Shown: positions 1 through 8,321 of the stretch, piece after piece
Numbering within the stretch: the stretch's first letter is position 1
How the letters are laid out: each line of letters begins with the position of its first letter
Source of the DNA: CBDDRG01 sp965232975
Lineage (GTDB): Bacteria; Pseudomonadota; Gammaproteobacteria; Pseudomonadales; Porticoccaceae
NCBI GenBank assembly: GCA_965232975.1
Contig: CBDDRG010000019.1
Location: 1-9,068, forward strand
Length of the DNA stretch: 9,068 bases
Reading direction: 5' to 3'
Notes under the pieces: generated by a model
Database searches by the model: none
The model's input: the letters and a program-made list of their open reading frames with translations, nothing else
Told to the model about the DNA's origin: nothing
Made by a program: the position numbers and the translations under genes

Positions 1-756
1 CACATCGGGATGATCCGGGCCGAGGGCTTTCTCCGCAATTGCCAGCGAGCGCTGGTAGAGCGGTTCGGCCTGCGCGTACTGGCCCTGGGTATCGTACAGC
101 CCCGCGAGGTTGTTCAGGCTCGCGGCCACAGCGGGGTGATCCGGGCCGAGGGCTTTCTCCAAAATCGCCAGCGCGCGCTTGGAGAGCGGCTCGGCCTGCG
201 CGTACTGGCCTTGGGTCTGGTACAGCAACGCGAGGTTGTTCAGGCTCGTGGCCACCTCGGGGTGATCCGGGCCGAGGGCCCTCTCCGCAATCGCCAGCGA
301 GCGCTGGTAGAGCGGCTCGGCCTGCGCGTACCGGCCTTGGGTACGGTACAGCTCCGCGAGGTTGTTCAGGCTCGTGGCCACATCGGGGTGATCCGGGCCG
401 AGGGCTTTCTCCAAAATCGCCAGCGCGCGCTGGTAGAGCGGCTCGGCCTGCGCGTACCGGCCTTGGGCACTGTACAGCTCCGCGAGGTTGTTCAGGCTCC
501 CGGCCACATCGGGGTGATCCGGGCCGAGGGCTTTCTCCGCAATTGCCAGCGAGCGCTGGTAGAGCGGTTCGGCCTGCGCGTACTGGCCCTGGGTATCGTA
601 CAGCCCCGCGAGGTTGTTCGGGCTCGCGGCCACAGCGGGGTGATCCGGGCCGAGGGCTTTCTCCAAAATCGCCAGCGCGCGCTTGGAGAGCGGCTCGGCC
701 TGCGCGTACTGGCCTTGGGTACGGTACAGCTCCGCGAGGTTGTTCAGGCTCGCGGC
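1..756. repeat. Six tandem 126-bp TPR-coding units
   Basis: The landmark TGATCCGGGCCGAGGG recurs on the plus strand at 11, 137, 263, 389, 515 and 641, an exact 126-bp period, with a diverged seventh unit near 767. Positions 1-~216 and 505-~720 are almost identical at an offset of 504 bp (four units), so a higher-order block has been copied or homogenised on top of the single-unit tandem array. All units stay in frame within the TPR gene. Confidence 0.95.
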
Positions 757-1011
757 GACATCGGGGTGATTTTTTCCGACGCTCTTCTCTGCGACACTCA
801 ACGCCTTTTTCGCCACGATCACTGCACGGTCATACTGCCCTTTTTGATAGAGCGACATGACTTCCTGATTAAGAATATCCCACTCGATGCCGGCGCCCTG
901 GGAAAATGCGGGGGTGGCGGTCAGCAGGAGCAGCCCAACCATTCCAAGGGTTCGCATTGTTTTCATCACCGGTGCGGTTACGGCAAACCCGCGAAAGGCC
1001 AGTTTCATCAT
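1..1011 (-). CDS. Secreted TPR-repeat protein (kinesin-light-chain-like repeats), partial
   Basis: The minus-strand frame opens at ATG 1011 and is uninterrupted to the window edge (337 codons, 3' end outside). Residues ~24-37 form a hydrophobic stretch ending TATPAFS-QG, a good Sec signal peptide with cleavage after S37. Residues ~47-85 are a diverged TPR, then six 42-residue units follow (86-337) with the pattern SLNNLAxLYxxQGxYAQAEPLYxRALAI...GPDHPDVA, typical of TPR_10/TPR_12 kinesin-light-chain-like repeats. Such arrays bind proteins or peptides; this one is probably periplasmic or exported, with unknown partner. The start at 1011 (or the adjacent ATG at 1008) is chosen because AAGAGGGGA (1019-1027) is well spaced; ATG 966 gives a more typical signal peptide length but has no clear ribosome site. 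It lies 137 bp downstream of the Fic gene on the same strand. The family is clear, the specific function is not. Confidence 0.85.
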   Translation of the reverse strand, partial: MMKLAFRGFAVTAPVMKTMRTLGMVGLLLLTATPAFSQGAGIEWDILNQEVMSLYQKGQYDRAVIVAKKALSVAEKSVGKNHPDVAASLNNLAELYRTQGQYAQAEPLSKRALAILEKALGPDHPAVAASPNNLAGLYDTQGQYAQAEPLYQRSLAIAEKALGPDHPDVAGSLNNLAELYSAQGRYAQAEPLYQRALAILEKALGPDHPDVATSLNNLAELYRTQGRYAQAEPLYQRSLAIAERALGPDHPEVATSLNNLALLYQTQGQYAQAEPLSKRALAILEKALGPDHPAVAASLNNLAGLYDTQGQYAQAEPLYQRSLAIAEKALGPDHPDV

Positions 1012-1148
1012 GTTTGAGTCCCCTCTTTTTCGTGTGGCTGACCACTTGTTGGTGAAGCGCGGTGGCGCATCGGTTTTCCGAGACGGAGGACTCCCCTCCC
1101 TTTGCCGATCCAGTTCAATGTAGGCATGCGTGATCCCGATAGGTTTTT

Positions 1149-2216
1149 CTATTCTTCTGTTGGCGGTCGTTGGCGGAGGCCGATCCACTTGGCCCCGCGT
1201 CCCTTGCCCGTGGGCGCGATCAAACCTTGCTTCTTCATCGCGCGCAGTACCAGCCGCACCATGTCGCGGCTGACGCCGGGGCAGGCATCGAAGATCTCGG
1301 AGATCGAGAAGGGCAGATTGCGCTTGAGAATCTCGGCGCGCACCCGGTCGCCCTTGGCCCCTCGACCGCGTTCGATAGTGCCGACGCGCTCCTCGAATTC
1401 CTTGTAGGCGCGCAGCAGGGCGCCCCAGAAATAATCCAGCCAGGGCGCGATATTGTGTGCGGCTTCGTGCCAGCCCTGTGAGCTGGCTTCCAGGGTTTCG
1501 TGGTAGCTCTCCTTCGATTCCTCGAAGATCCGCTCCAGGCTGATGAAACGGCCCACGGCGTAGTCGAAGTGGTGGAGCAGTTGCAGGGTGAGCAGTCGCG
1601 CCATGCGGCCGTTGCCGTCCGGAAAGGGATGGATGCACAGGAAGTCGAGTATGGCCAGCGGCACCAGCACCAGCGGGTCGGCCAGATGTTGATCCAGCGC
1701 GGCGCGATAACGCGCGACCAGCTCCGTCATCGCCATCGGCGTGAGATGCGCGGCCACCGGGCGGAAGCGGATGCGCGAGCTGCCGTCCGGGTGCCGTTCA
1801 ACAATATCGTTATTGGTGGCCTTCCAGTGCCCGCCGGGTTGCGGCATATGGCGGTGCAGGGTGCCGTGCAGCTGGAGAACGGTGCCCTCGGAGAAGGGCA
1901 GCTGTTCCCCGCTTTCGCGGATCAGGCCCAGCGCGTCGCGGTAGCCGGCCACCTGTTGCTCGGAACGGCTCTTGGGCGCGGCGTTCTTCAGCACCAGCGA
2001 TTTCAGCCGAGCGGCGGCGACGACCACCCCTTCGAGTCGGTTGGACGACGCGGTGGACTCGACCGCGGCGACCTGCCGCAGATCACTCAGAACCTCGGGC
2101 GACCGGGCGACGTATAGCCCCTGTTTGCCCCGGTACTCCCCAAGAGCGCGCAGTGTGGCCAGTTGCCGGGTGTCAAAGCGCAGCTTGGCGAGATAGTCGG
2201 GCGAGAGTGAGTGCAT
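1149..2216 (-). CDS. Fic family protein (probable class II, self-inhibited AMP transferase)
   Basis: This is a 355-aa protein with a canonical Fic motif HPFPDGNGR at residues 196-204, followed by MAR. Fic enzymes typically transfer AMP from ATP to hydroxyl side chains of target proteins; the catalytic His196 and the Asp200/Gly/Asn/Gly/Arg204 loop are all present. Residues 58-63 (SNRLEG) match the inhibitory motif (S/T)xxxE(G/N), and its N-terminal position marks a class II enzyme whose Glu62 would block ATP binding. An N-terminal Fic_N-like region covers roughly 1-90, and a probable winged-helix domain covers ~285-350 (SISEIFDACPGVSRDMVRLV), as in many stand-alone Fic proteins. The start at 2216 has no strong ribosome site, so the N-terminus is somewhat uncertain. 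The TPR gene lies downstream on the same strand. The target is unknown; the protein is likely cytoplasmic. Confidence 0.9.
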   Translation of the reverse strand: MHSLSPDYLAKLRFDTRQLATLRALGEYRGKQGLYVARSPEVLSDLRQVAAVESTASSNRLEGVVVAAARLKSLVLKNAAPKSRSEQQVAGYRDALGLIRESGEQLPFSEGTVLQLHGTLHRHMPQPGGHWKATNNDIVERHPDGSSRIRFRPVAAHLTPMAMTELVARYRAALDQHLADPLVLVPLAILDFLCIHPFPDGNGRMARLLTLQLLHHFDYAVGRFISLERIFEESKESYHETLEASSQGWHEAAHNIAPWLDYFWGALLRAYKEFEERVGTIERGRGAKGDRVRAEILKRNLPFSISEIFDACPGVSRDMVRLVLRAMKKQGLIAPTGKGRGAKWIGLRQRPPTEE

Positions 2217-2446
2217 GGGCTCGTGGCAGGCGGTGGAAATGGGGTGATTCTACTCTATAAGAGGGTATAAAACGGCTAAATTACCCCGATAAATAAAGGA
2301 TTGCCCCTCCACGGCTTGTTGGCTTTCCTGATCCGGTTGTCGATGTCGGTCGAAGCTCGTAGGACAGCGGGCCGTGCTTGACTGGCGAAGAACGAGATTC
2401 GGCATACGTCCACAACGGTCATTTGCCAGTTCAGAAAAAAGCGGGC

Positions 2447-2462
2447 AATCTATATGGAGTGT
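2447..2462 (+). promoter_or_regulatory. NrdR box 1 (candidate)
   Basis: AATCTATATGGAGTGT matches the NrdR consensus acaCwAtATaTwGtgt at about 12 of 16 positions, including the CTATAT core and the GTGT end. NrdR is the ATP-cone repressor of RNR genes and binds paired boxes. This box starts 32 bp before the second box, leaving a 16-bp gap, the usual arrangement. TATATG at 2451-2456 inside the box could be the -10 element, so NrdR binding would cover the promoter; that part is inference. Confidence 0.7.
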
Positions 2463-2478
2463 TCTGGCGACAGAGGAG

Positions 2479-2494
2479 ACACAAAATGTAGTGT
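2479..2494 (+). promoter_or_regulatory. NrdR box 2
   Basis: ACACAAAATGTAGTGT matches the NrdR consensus at about 14 of 16 positions and has the ACAC...GTGT dyad. Its spacing from box 1 and its position upstream of nrdA make NrdR repression of the operon the natural reading. Confidence 0.8.
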
Positions 2495-2521
2495 GCCTCG
2501 TGCGTTGGATGAGCACACAGG

Positions 2522-2530
2522 TTATCCACA
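2522..2530 (+). promoter_or_regulatory. DnaA box
   Basis: TTATCCACA is a perfect high-affinity DnaA box. DnaA boxes next to nrdAB are known in E. coli, where DnaA ties RNR expression to replication. Here a single box lies 28 bp past NrdR box 2. I see no second perfect box nearby, so an origin is unlikely. Confidence 0.6.
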
Positions 2531-2590
2531 GCTTGCCGGCAGGATGTGCTGTTTACAGCGATTTTCGGGCAGAGGAAGCTGTCCATACCT

Positions 2591-2669
2591 TAGCAGGCTG
2601 TTGCGGGCGTGTACCGCGACGAGCCGGGTTGAAAAAGGGCAGGAAAGCCCTTTTTCAACATCCTGTGAG
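2591..2669. repeat. Interrupted palindrome in the nrdA leader (REP/MITE-like, terminator-like core)
   Basis: The core is a perfect 13-bp inverted repeat, GTTGAAAAAGGGC (2628-2640) and GCCCTTTTTCAAC (2647-2659), around a 6-nt loop AGGAAA. It reads as a bidirectional intrinsic-terminator-like hairpin (A tract, GGGC/GCCC, T tract). Outer arms TAGCAGGCTGTTG (2591-2603) and CAACATCCTGTGA (2656-2668) pair at 10 of 13 positions. The left arm is split by 28 bp (2604-2631) bounded by GTTG repeats. Without this insert it would be one long palindrome of the kind dispersed between genes in many proteobacteria. It lies between the probable nrd promoter and nrdA. Confidence 0.7.
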
Positions 2670-2868
2670 TGGCGCCCGGCGGGAAGTTCGCGCGAATCGG
2701 TGGCTGCACGGCGCCTCGGTTTGCCCATCCAACATCGACACTGCTGCCCGTATTGGCCGCCCGTATCGCTATCCATAGAGCGGCTTTAGCCAGTACCGAA
2801 ACACCCGAAACAAGCCCGCCGCATCGGGCCAATTAAATTCAGCTGTAACAGCACGGGAGAAACACACG

Positions 2869-5850
<2,982 letters not shown>

Positions 5851-5859
<9 letters not shown>

Positions 5860-5906
5860 CGCAATGCCGGTAACGCAATGCCGGTAACGCAATGCCACTA
5901 ACGGAA
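5851..5906. repeat. Four 14-bp tandem repeats across the nrdA stop codon
   Basis: The units are TGCCAGTAACGCAA (5851-5864), TGCCGGTAACGCAA (5865-5878), an identical copy (5879-5892) and TGCCACTAACGGAA (5893-5906). The first unit encodes the last Cys995-Gln996-stop of nrdA, so the array seems to have grown out of the gene end, probably by slippage. Each unit carries a TAA. It lies in the nrdA-nrdB intergenic spacer. Confidence 0.95.
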
Positions 5907-5914
5907 ATTGAACA

Positions 5915-5939
5915 GCGGCTGTGGGCTTTGCCCAGCCGC
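5915..5939 (+). other. Intercistronic stem-loop between nrdA and nrdB
   Basis: GCGGCT (5915-5920) pairs with AGCCGC (5934-5939), and GGGC (5923-5926) pairs with GCCC (5930-5933), with a GT bulge and a TTT loop. There is no T tract after it, so it is unlikely to terminate transcription. It may stabilise mRNA or set the nrdA:nrdB ratio; that is inference. It lies 38 nt upstream of the nrdB start. Confidence 0.6.
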
Positions 5940-5977
5940 CGACATCACAAGCAACGAGAGCCAACCGGGATATTCAC

Positions 5978-7270
5978 ATGTTGAGCTGGGATGATTTTCA
6001 CACCGACGCCCCGCTGCCGGTCATCAAACCGCAGCTACCCACCCGCGCCGAGCCGGTGCGCAGGGTGCAACCGCCGGCAGCGCCGGTCGCGGCGCCCGTG
6101 GCCGCCGCTGCGCCGCCCGCGGTCGAGAGCGCCGCTGCCCCCGTCGCCACTACTACCAAAGCCGAAACCACTGCTACCAAAGCCGAAACCACTGTCAAAG
6201 CCGAAGCGCCGGTGGCCGTTGCGCGCGGGCTCGAAGAACTCGAACTCGGCGCCGAGCGCATCCGCGTCGACGACAAGCGCATGATCAACTGCCGCGCCGA
6301 TCTCAACCAACTGGTGCCCTTCAAGTACGACTGGGCGTGGCAGAAATACCTCGACGGCTGCGCCAACCACTGGATGCCGCAAGAGATCAACATGACCGCC
6401 GACGTCGCCACCTGGCGCAGCGCCGACGGCTTGAGCGAGGACGAGCGCCGCGTCGTCATGCGCTCGCTCGGCTACTTCTCCACCGCCGATTCGCTGGTCG
6501 CCAACAACCTGGTGCTCGCCATCTACCGGCTCATCACCAACCCCGAATGCCGCCAGTACCTGCTGCGCCAGGCGTTTGAAGAGGCCATCCACACCCACGC
6601 CTATCAATACTGCGTGCAATCGCTGGGCATGGACGAGGGCGAGCTGTTCAACATGTACCGCGAAGTGCCGGCGGTCGCCAATAAGGCCGCCTGGAGCCTG
6701 CGCCACACCCAGGCGCTCGGCGATCCCACCTTCGCCACCGGCACGCCCGCGACCGATCAGGAACTGCTGCGCAACCTGATCGCCTTCTACTGCGTCACCG
6801 AGGGCATCTTCTTCTACTGCGGTTTCAGCCAGATCCTGTCCATGGGCCGGCGCAACAAGATGACCGGCGTGTCCGAGCAGTTCCAGTACATCCTGCGCGA
6901 CGAATCCATGCACCTCAATTTCGGCGTCGATGTCATCAACCAGATCAAGCTCGAAAACCCCCACCTATGGACGCCCGAATTCCAGCAGGAGGCCCGCAAC
7001 ATGATCGTCGAGGGCACCGAACTCGAAATCGCCTACGCCCGCGACACCATGCCGCGCGGCGTGCTCGGCATGAACGCCGCGATGATGGAGGAATACCTCC
7101 AGTTCATCGCCAACCGCCGCCTGAACCAGCTCGGCCTGGCCGAGCAGTTCCCCGGCGCCGCCAACCCCTTTCCGTGGATGTCGGAGATGATGGATCTGCG
7201 CAAGGAGAAGAATTTTTTTGAGACGCGGGTGATCGAGTATCAGACGGGCGGGGCGCTGAGTTGGGATTGA
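5978..7270 (+). CDS. nrdB: Ribonucleoside-diphosphate reductase, class I beta (radical) subunit
   Basis: This ferritin-like subunit, 430 aa from ATG 5978, generates the radical used by NrdA. In this numbering the metal ligands appear as Glu136 (WMPQE), Glu202 and His205 (EEAIH), Glu275 (CVTEG), and Glu309 and His312 (DESMH). Tyr209 (EAIHTHAY) occupies the tyrosyl-radical position, so this is a Tyr-type protein and not the Phe-containing Chlamydia type. The C-terminal tail ending TGGALSWD is the conserved NrdA-binding peptide. Residues ~12-80 are a Pro/Ala-rich linker with a KAETT repeat between an N-terminal MLSWDDF tag and the core. An in-frame ATG at 5921 exists, but 5978 starts at the MLSWDDF sequence familiar from related proteins and has GGGA just upstream. 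The 3' end is duplicated downstream at 7873-7992. Confidence 0.96.
   Translation: MLSWDDFHTDAPLPVIKPQLPTRAEPVRRVQPPAAPVAAPVAAAAPPAVESAAAPVATTTKAETTATKAETTVKAEAPVAVARGLEELELGAERIRVDDKRMINCRADLNQLVPFKYDWAWQKYLDGCANHWMPQEINMTADVATWRSADGLSEDERRVVMRSLGYFSTADSLVANNLVLAIYRLITNPECRQYLLRQAFEEAIHTHAYQYCVQSLGMDEGELFNMYREVPAVANKAAWSLRHTQALGDPTFATGTPATDQELLRNLIAFYCVTEGIFFYCGFSQILSMGRRNKMTGVSEQFQYILRDESMHLNFGVDVINQIKLENPHLWTPEFQQEARNMIVEGTELEIAYARDTMPRGVLGMNAAMMEEYLQFIANRRLNQLGLAEQFPGAANPFPWMSEMMDLRKEKNFFETRVIEYQTGGALSWD
6146..6205. repeat. 21-bp tandem repeat in the nrdB linker
   Basis: Units are 6146-6166 and 6167-6187 (21 bp each, ending ACCAAAGCCGAA) and a shortened 18-bp unit 6188-6205. They encode a run of Thr-rich KAE segments in the disordered N-terminal linker of NrdB. 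The repeat is in frame and probably length-variable between strains. Confidence 0.85.
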
Positions 7271-7302
7271 GGGGATTGGGCTTTTCGGGGTGTCTGTTGA
7301 TC

Positions 7303-7319
7303 GCTGGGTGTTACCCGGC
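7303..7319 (+). terminator. Weak stem-loop after nrdB
   Basis: GCTGGGT (7303-7309) pairs with ACCCGGC (7313-7319) through one G-T pair, with loop GTT. A T-rich stretch (TATTCTTTTC) begins only about 8 nt later, so it is at best a weak terminator for nrdAB. Confidence 0.25.
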
Positions 7320-7339
7320 AACTGAGGTATTCTTTTCTC

Positions 7340-7561
7340 ATGGTTGATGCAGCCCTTATTTCGCGCGTAAAAACGTTGAGTCCGGCCGAACGGCTTGAAC
7401 TCATCGGTGCCGTTTGGAAAACGCTATCCCCTGCCGACGTGCCGGTCACCGAAGACGAAAAAATTCTTCTTGATACTCGTCTGGCCGAACAGAAGAACAA
7501 CCCGGACAACCAAAGTCCCTGGGCGGAGGTTCAGGCGCAGCTGCGGCACCAGCTGCCTTGA
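7340..7561 (+). CDS. Addiction module antitoxin (Unstab_antitox type)
   Basis: This 73-aa acidic protein shows the pattern of the putative addiction module component family (Unstab_antitox): LSPAERLELIGAVWKTL near the N-terminus, then EKILLDTRLAEQKNNPDNQSPW with Arg47 and the NP...SPW segment, then EVQAQL. Members pair with RelE/ParE-type toxins, bind and neutralise them, and usually repress their own operon. A modest ribosome site (GAGG, 7324-7327) precedes ATG 7340. Its TGA overlaps the TTG start of the toxin gene (TTGA at 7558-7561), the tight coupling usual for such pairs. The gene looks intact although the toxin is frameshifted. Confidence 0.85.
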   Translation: MVDAALISRVKTLSPAERLELIGAVWKTLSPADVPVTEDEKILLDTRLAEQKNNPDNQSPWAEVQAQLRHQLP

Positions 7562-7862
7562 ACTACAGTGTTTATGTCCGCGTACCGCTGAGCGCGACAT
7601 TCTTGAGGCGCAAAACTGGTATGAGGAACAGCAGCAGGGATTGGCGGCAGAGTTCCACGCCGAATTCAGCGCCACGCTTGGCAGACTTGCAGAAACGCCG
7701 CTCGTTTATCCCGTGCTGCACCGTGAAGTGCGCAGAGCGGTATTGGATCGATTCCCCTACCTGGTCTGGTATCGCGTCCAGAACTCAAACGTCACGGTTC
7801 TTGCCTGTACACACGCGAAGGTTGGGCCTGGCAGGCTATCCGCCCGGTTGCGCGAGAGGTGA
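7558..7862 (+). pseudogene. RelE/ParE-family toxin, frameshifted
   Basis: From TTG 7558 the frame reads MNYSVYVR. The family sequence then continues in a different frame from ACC 7584: TAERDILEAQNWYEEQQ, followed by the signature RRAVLDRFPYLVWYRV and VTVLACTHA, ending at TGA 7862. Only two bases (7582-7583) separate CGC from ACC where one codon is expected, so one base has been lost. RelE/ParE toxins act on ribosome-bound mRNA or on DNA gyrase; which one applies cannot be told here. The usual basic Arg-Arg-x-Pro after the terminal His reads Lys-Val-Gly-Pro, which suggests further decay. No start codon in the body frame lies close enough to rescue it. A sequencing error or programmed frameshift cannot be excluded. 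The product is probably inactive. Confidence 0.75.
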
Positions 7863-7872
7863 AGTCCGGCAG

Positions 7873-7992
7873 GGCGCCAGCAACCTTTTCCCGTGGATGT
7901 CGGAGATGATGGATCTGCGCAAGAAGAAGAATTTTTTCGAGGCGCGGGTGATCGAGTATCAGACCGGTCGCGCGTTGAGTTGGGATTGAGGG
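7873..7992 (+). pseudogene. Duplicated 3' end of nrdB
   Basis: This stretch matches 7154-7273 at a constant offset of 719 bp. I count about 11 differences over the 111 bp from the AAC codon (7163 versus 7882) to just past the stop, roughly 90% identity. It encodes NLFPWMSEMM to ALSWD plus TGA, with four replacements (Pro to Leu, Glu to Lys, Thr to Ala, Gly to Arg). The upstream copy keeps the residues I expect in NrdB, so this copy is the drifting one. No start codon or the rest of nrdB accompanies it. It and the real end bracket the TA module. Confidence 0.9.
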
Positions 7993-8180
7993 TGACGGGC
8001 GCGATTCCTTCGTCCCGCACCATGCGTTTGCACCCGCGCCGATAGAGTTTCATGCACCAAACCACCCTCGGCGCGCCGCAACGGGTGCAAGCCGCTGGCC
8101 CCGCACAGGCCCCCGGCGCGCTGCGGGCAACCGGCCTTATTGGCAGCGGCGGGTTCAAGCTATTCCAATTCAAACCGGGT
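7993..8180. other. Non-coding stretch between nrdB remnant and attC-like site
   Basis: No gene is supported. A frame from ATG 8052 runs through it and through the attC-like palindrome into the next gene, but it lacks a ribosome site and has no recognisable protein sequence. Short GC-rich palindromes such as CGGCGCGCCG occur. It may be the 3' part of an old cassette or former downstream DNA of nrdB. Confidence 0.5.
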
Positions 8181-8306
8181 GCCCTAACAGCGCGGTCAAG
8201 GGGCCACGCCGCGACGCTGCATCTTTGGGCTATGCTGGGTTGGGTTCGCACGGTGGCTGCGCCCCACCCGCGGCGCGCGGCGTGCCCTTTACCTTGGCGT
8301 TGGGGC
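8181..8306 (+). other. Integron attC-like recombination site
   Basis: GCCCTAAC (8181-8188) at the left and GTTGGGGC (8299-8306) at the right are the outer R-type core boxes (RYYYAAC / GTTRRRY-like, with a G/C swap at the outermost base). Inside them GCGCGGTCAAGGGG faces CCCTTTACCTTGGCG as an imperfect inverted pair, then CACGCCGCG (8205-8213) pairs perfectly with CGCGGCGTG (8276-8284). The central ~60 bp is variable. This layout, an imperfect hairpin with short core boxes and total length 126 bp, fits a chromosomal-integron attC of the long VCR-like kind. The next gene begins 16 bp after it, as in a cassette array. No integrase gene is in the window. Confidence 0.65.
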
Positions 8307-8321
8307 TCTCAAGGAGGCATC

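Larger units (their letters stand above)
2217..2868. other. 652-bp intergenic region between fic and nrdA
   Basis: No convincing gene lies here; the open frames have no family signature and no good ribosome sites. The fic-proximal part (about 2245-2300) is AT-rich and contains CTCTATAAGAG, a small palindrome, and is the likely fic promoter region on the minus strand, though no clear -35/-10 pair stands out. The rest holds two NrdR-type boxes, a DnaA box and an interrupted palindrome, listed separately. A TTGACT at 2378-2383 could be a -35 element, but only a weak -10 (CATACG) follows. The nrdA ribosome site GGGAGA is at 2855-2860. Confidence 0.7.

Noticed and set aside
10..1017. Plus-strand open frames with internal repeats
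   Set aside because: They are antisense readings of the TPR gene; the repeats come from the 126-bp units, and the minus-strand frame has a signal peptide and clear TPR consensus.
1086..1100. GGAGGACTCCCCTCC hairpin between the Fic and TPR genes as a terminator
   Set aside because: The stem is only five base pairs and no T tract follows on either strand.
1170..2117. Plus-strand open frames opposite the Fic gene
   Set aside because: They have no recognisable domains and fully overlap a gene with an intact Fic motif.
2522..2530. Replication origin
   Set aside because: Only one perfect DnaA box, with no cluster, no AT-rich unwinding region beside it and no dnaA or related genes.
2548..2559. 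GCTGTTTACAGC palindrome as a LexA site
   Set aside because: The CTGT and ACAG halves are two bases apart; gammaproteobacterial LexA sites need eight.
2374..2832. Short open frames in the fic-nrdA spacer, on both strands
   Set aside because: They cross the NrdR boxes, the DnaA box and the palindrome, are Cys/Arg-rich, and lack ribosome sites.
5921..5977. Earlier in-frame ATG for nrdB
   Set aside because: The 19 extra residues fall in the intercistronic stem-loop and are not like NrdB; ATG 5978 begins the expected MLSWDDF sequence.
8052..8321. Longer N-terminus for the cassette gene starting at ATG 8052
   Set aside because: It would translate the whole attC-like palindrome; GTG 8322 has a strong ribosome site and begins a membrane helix.
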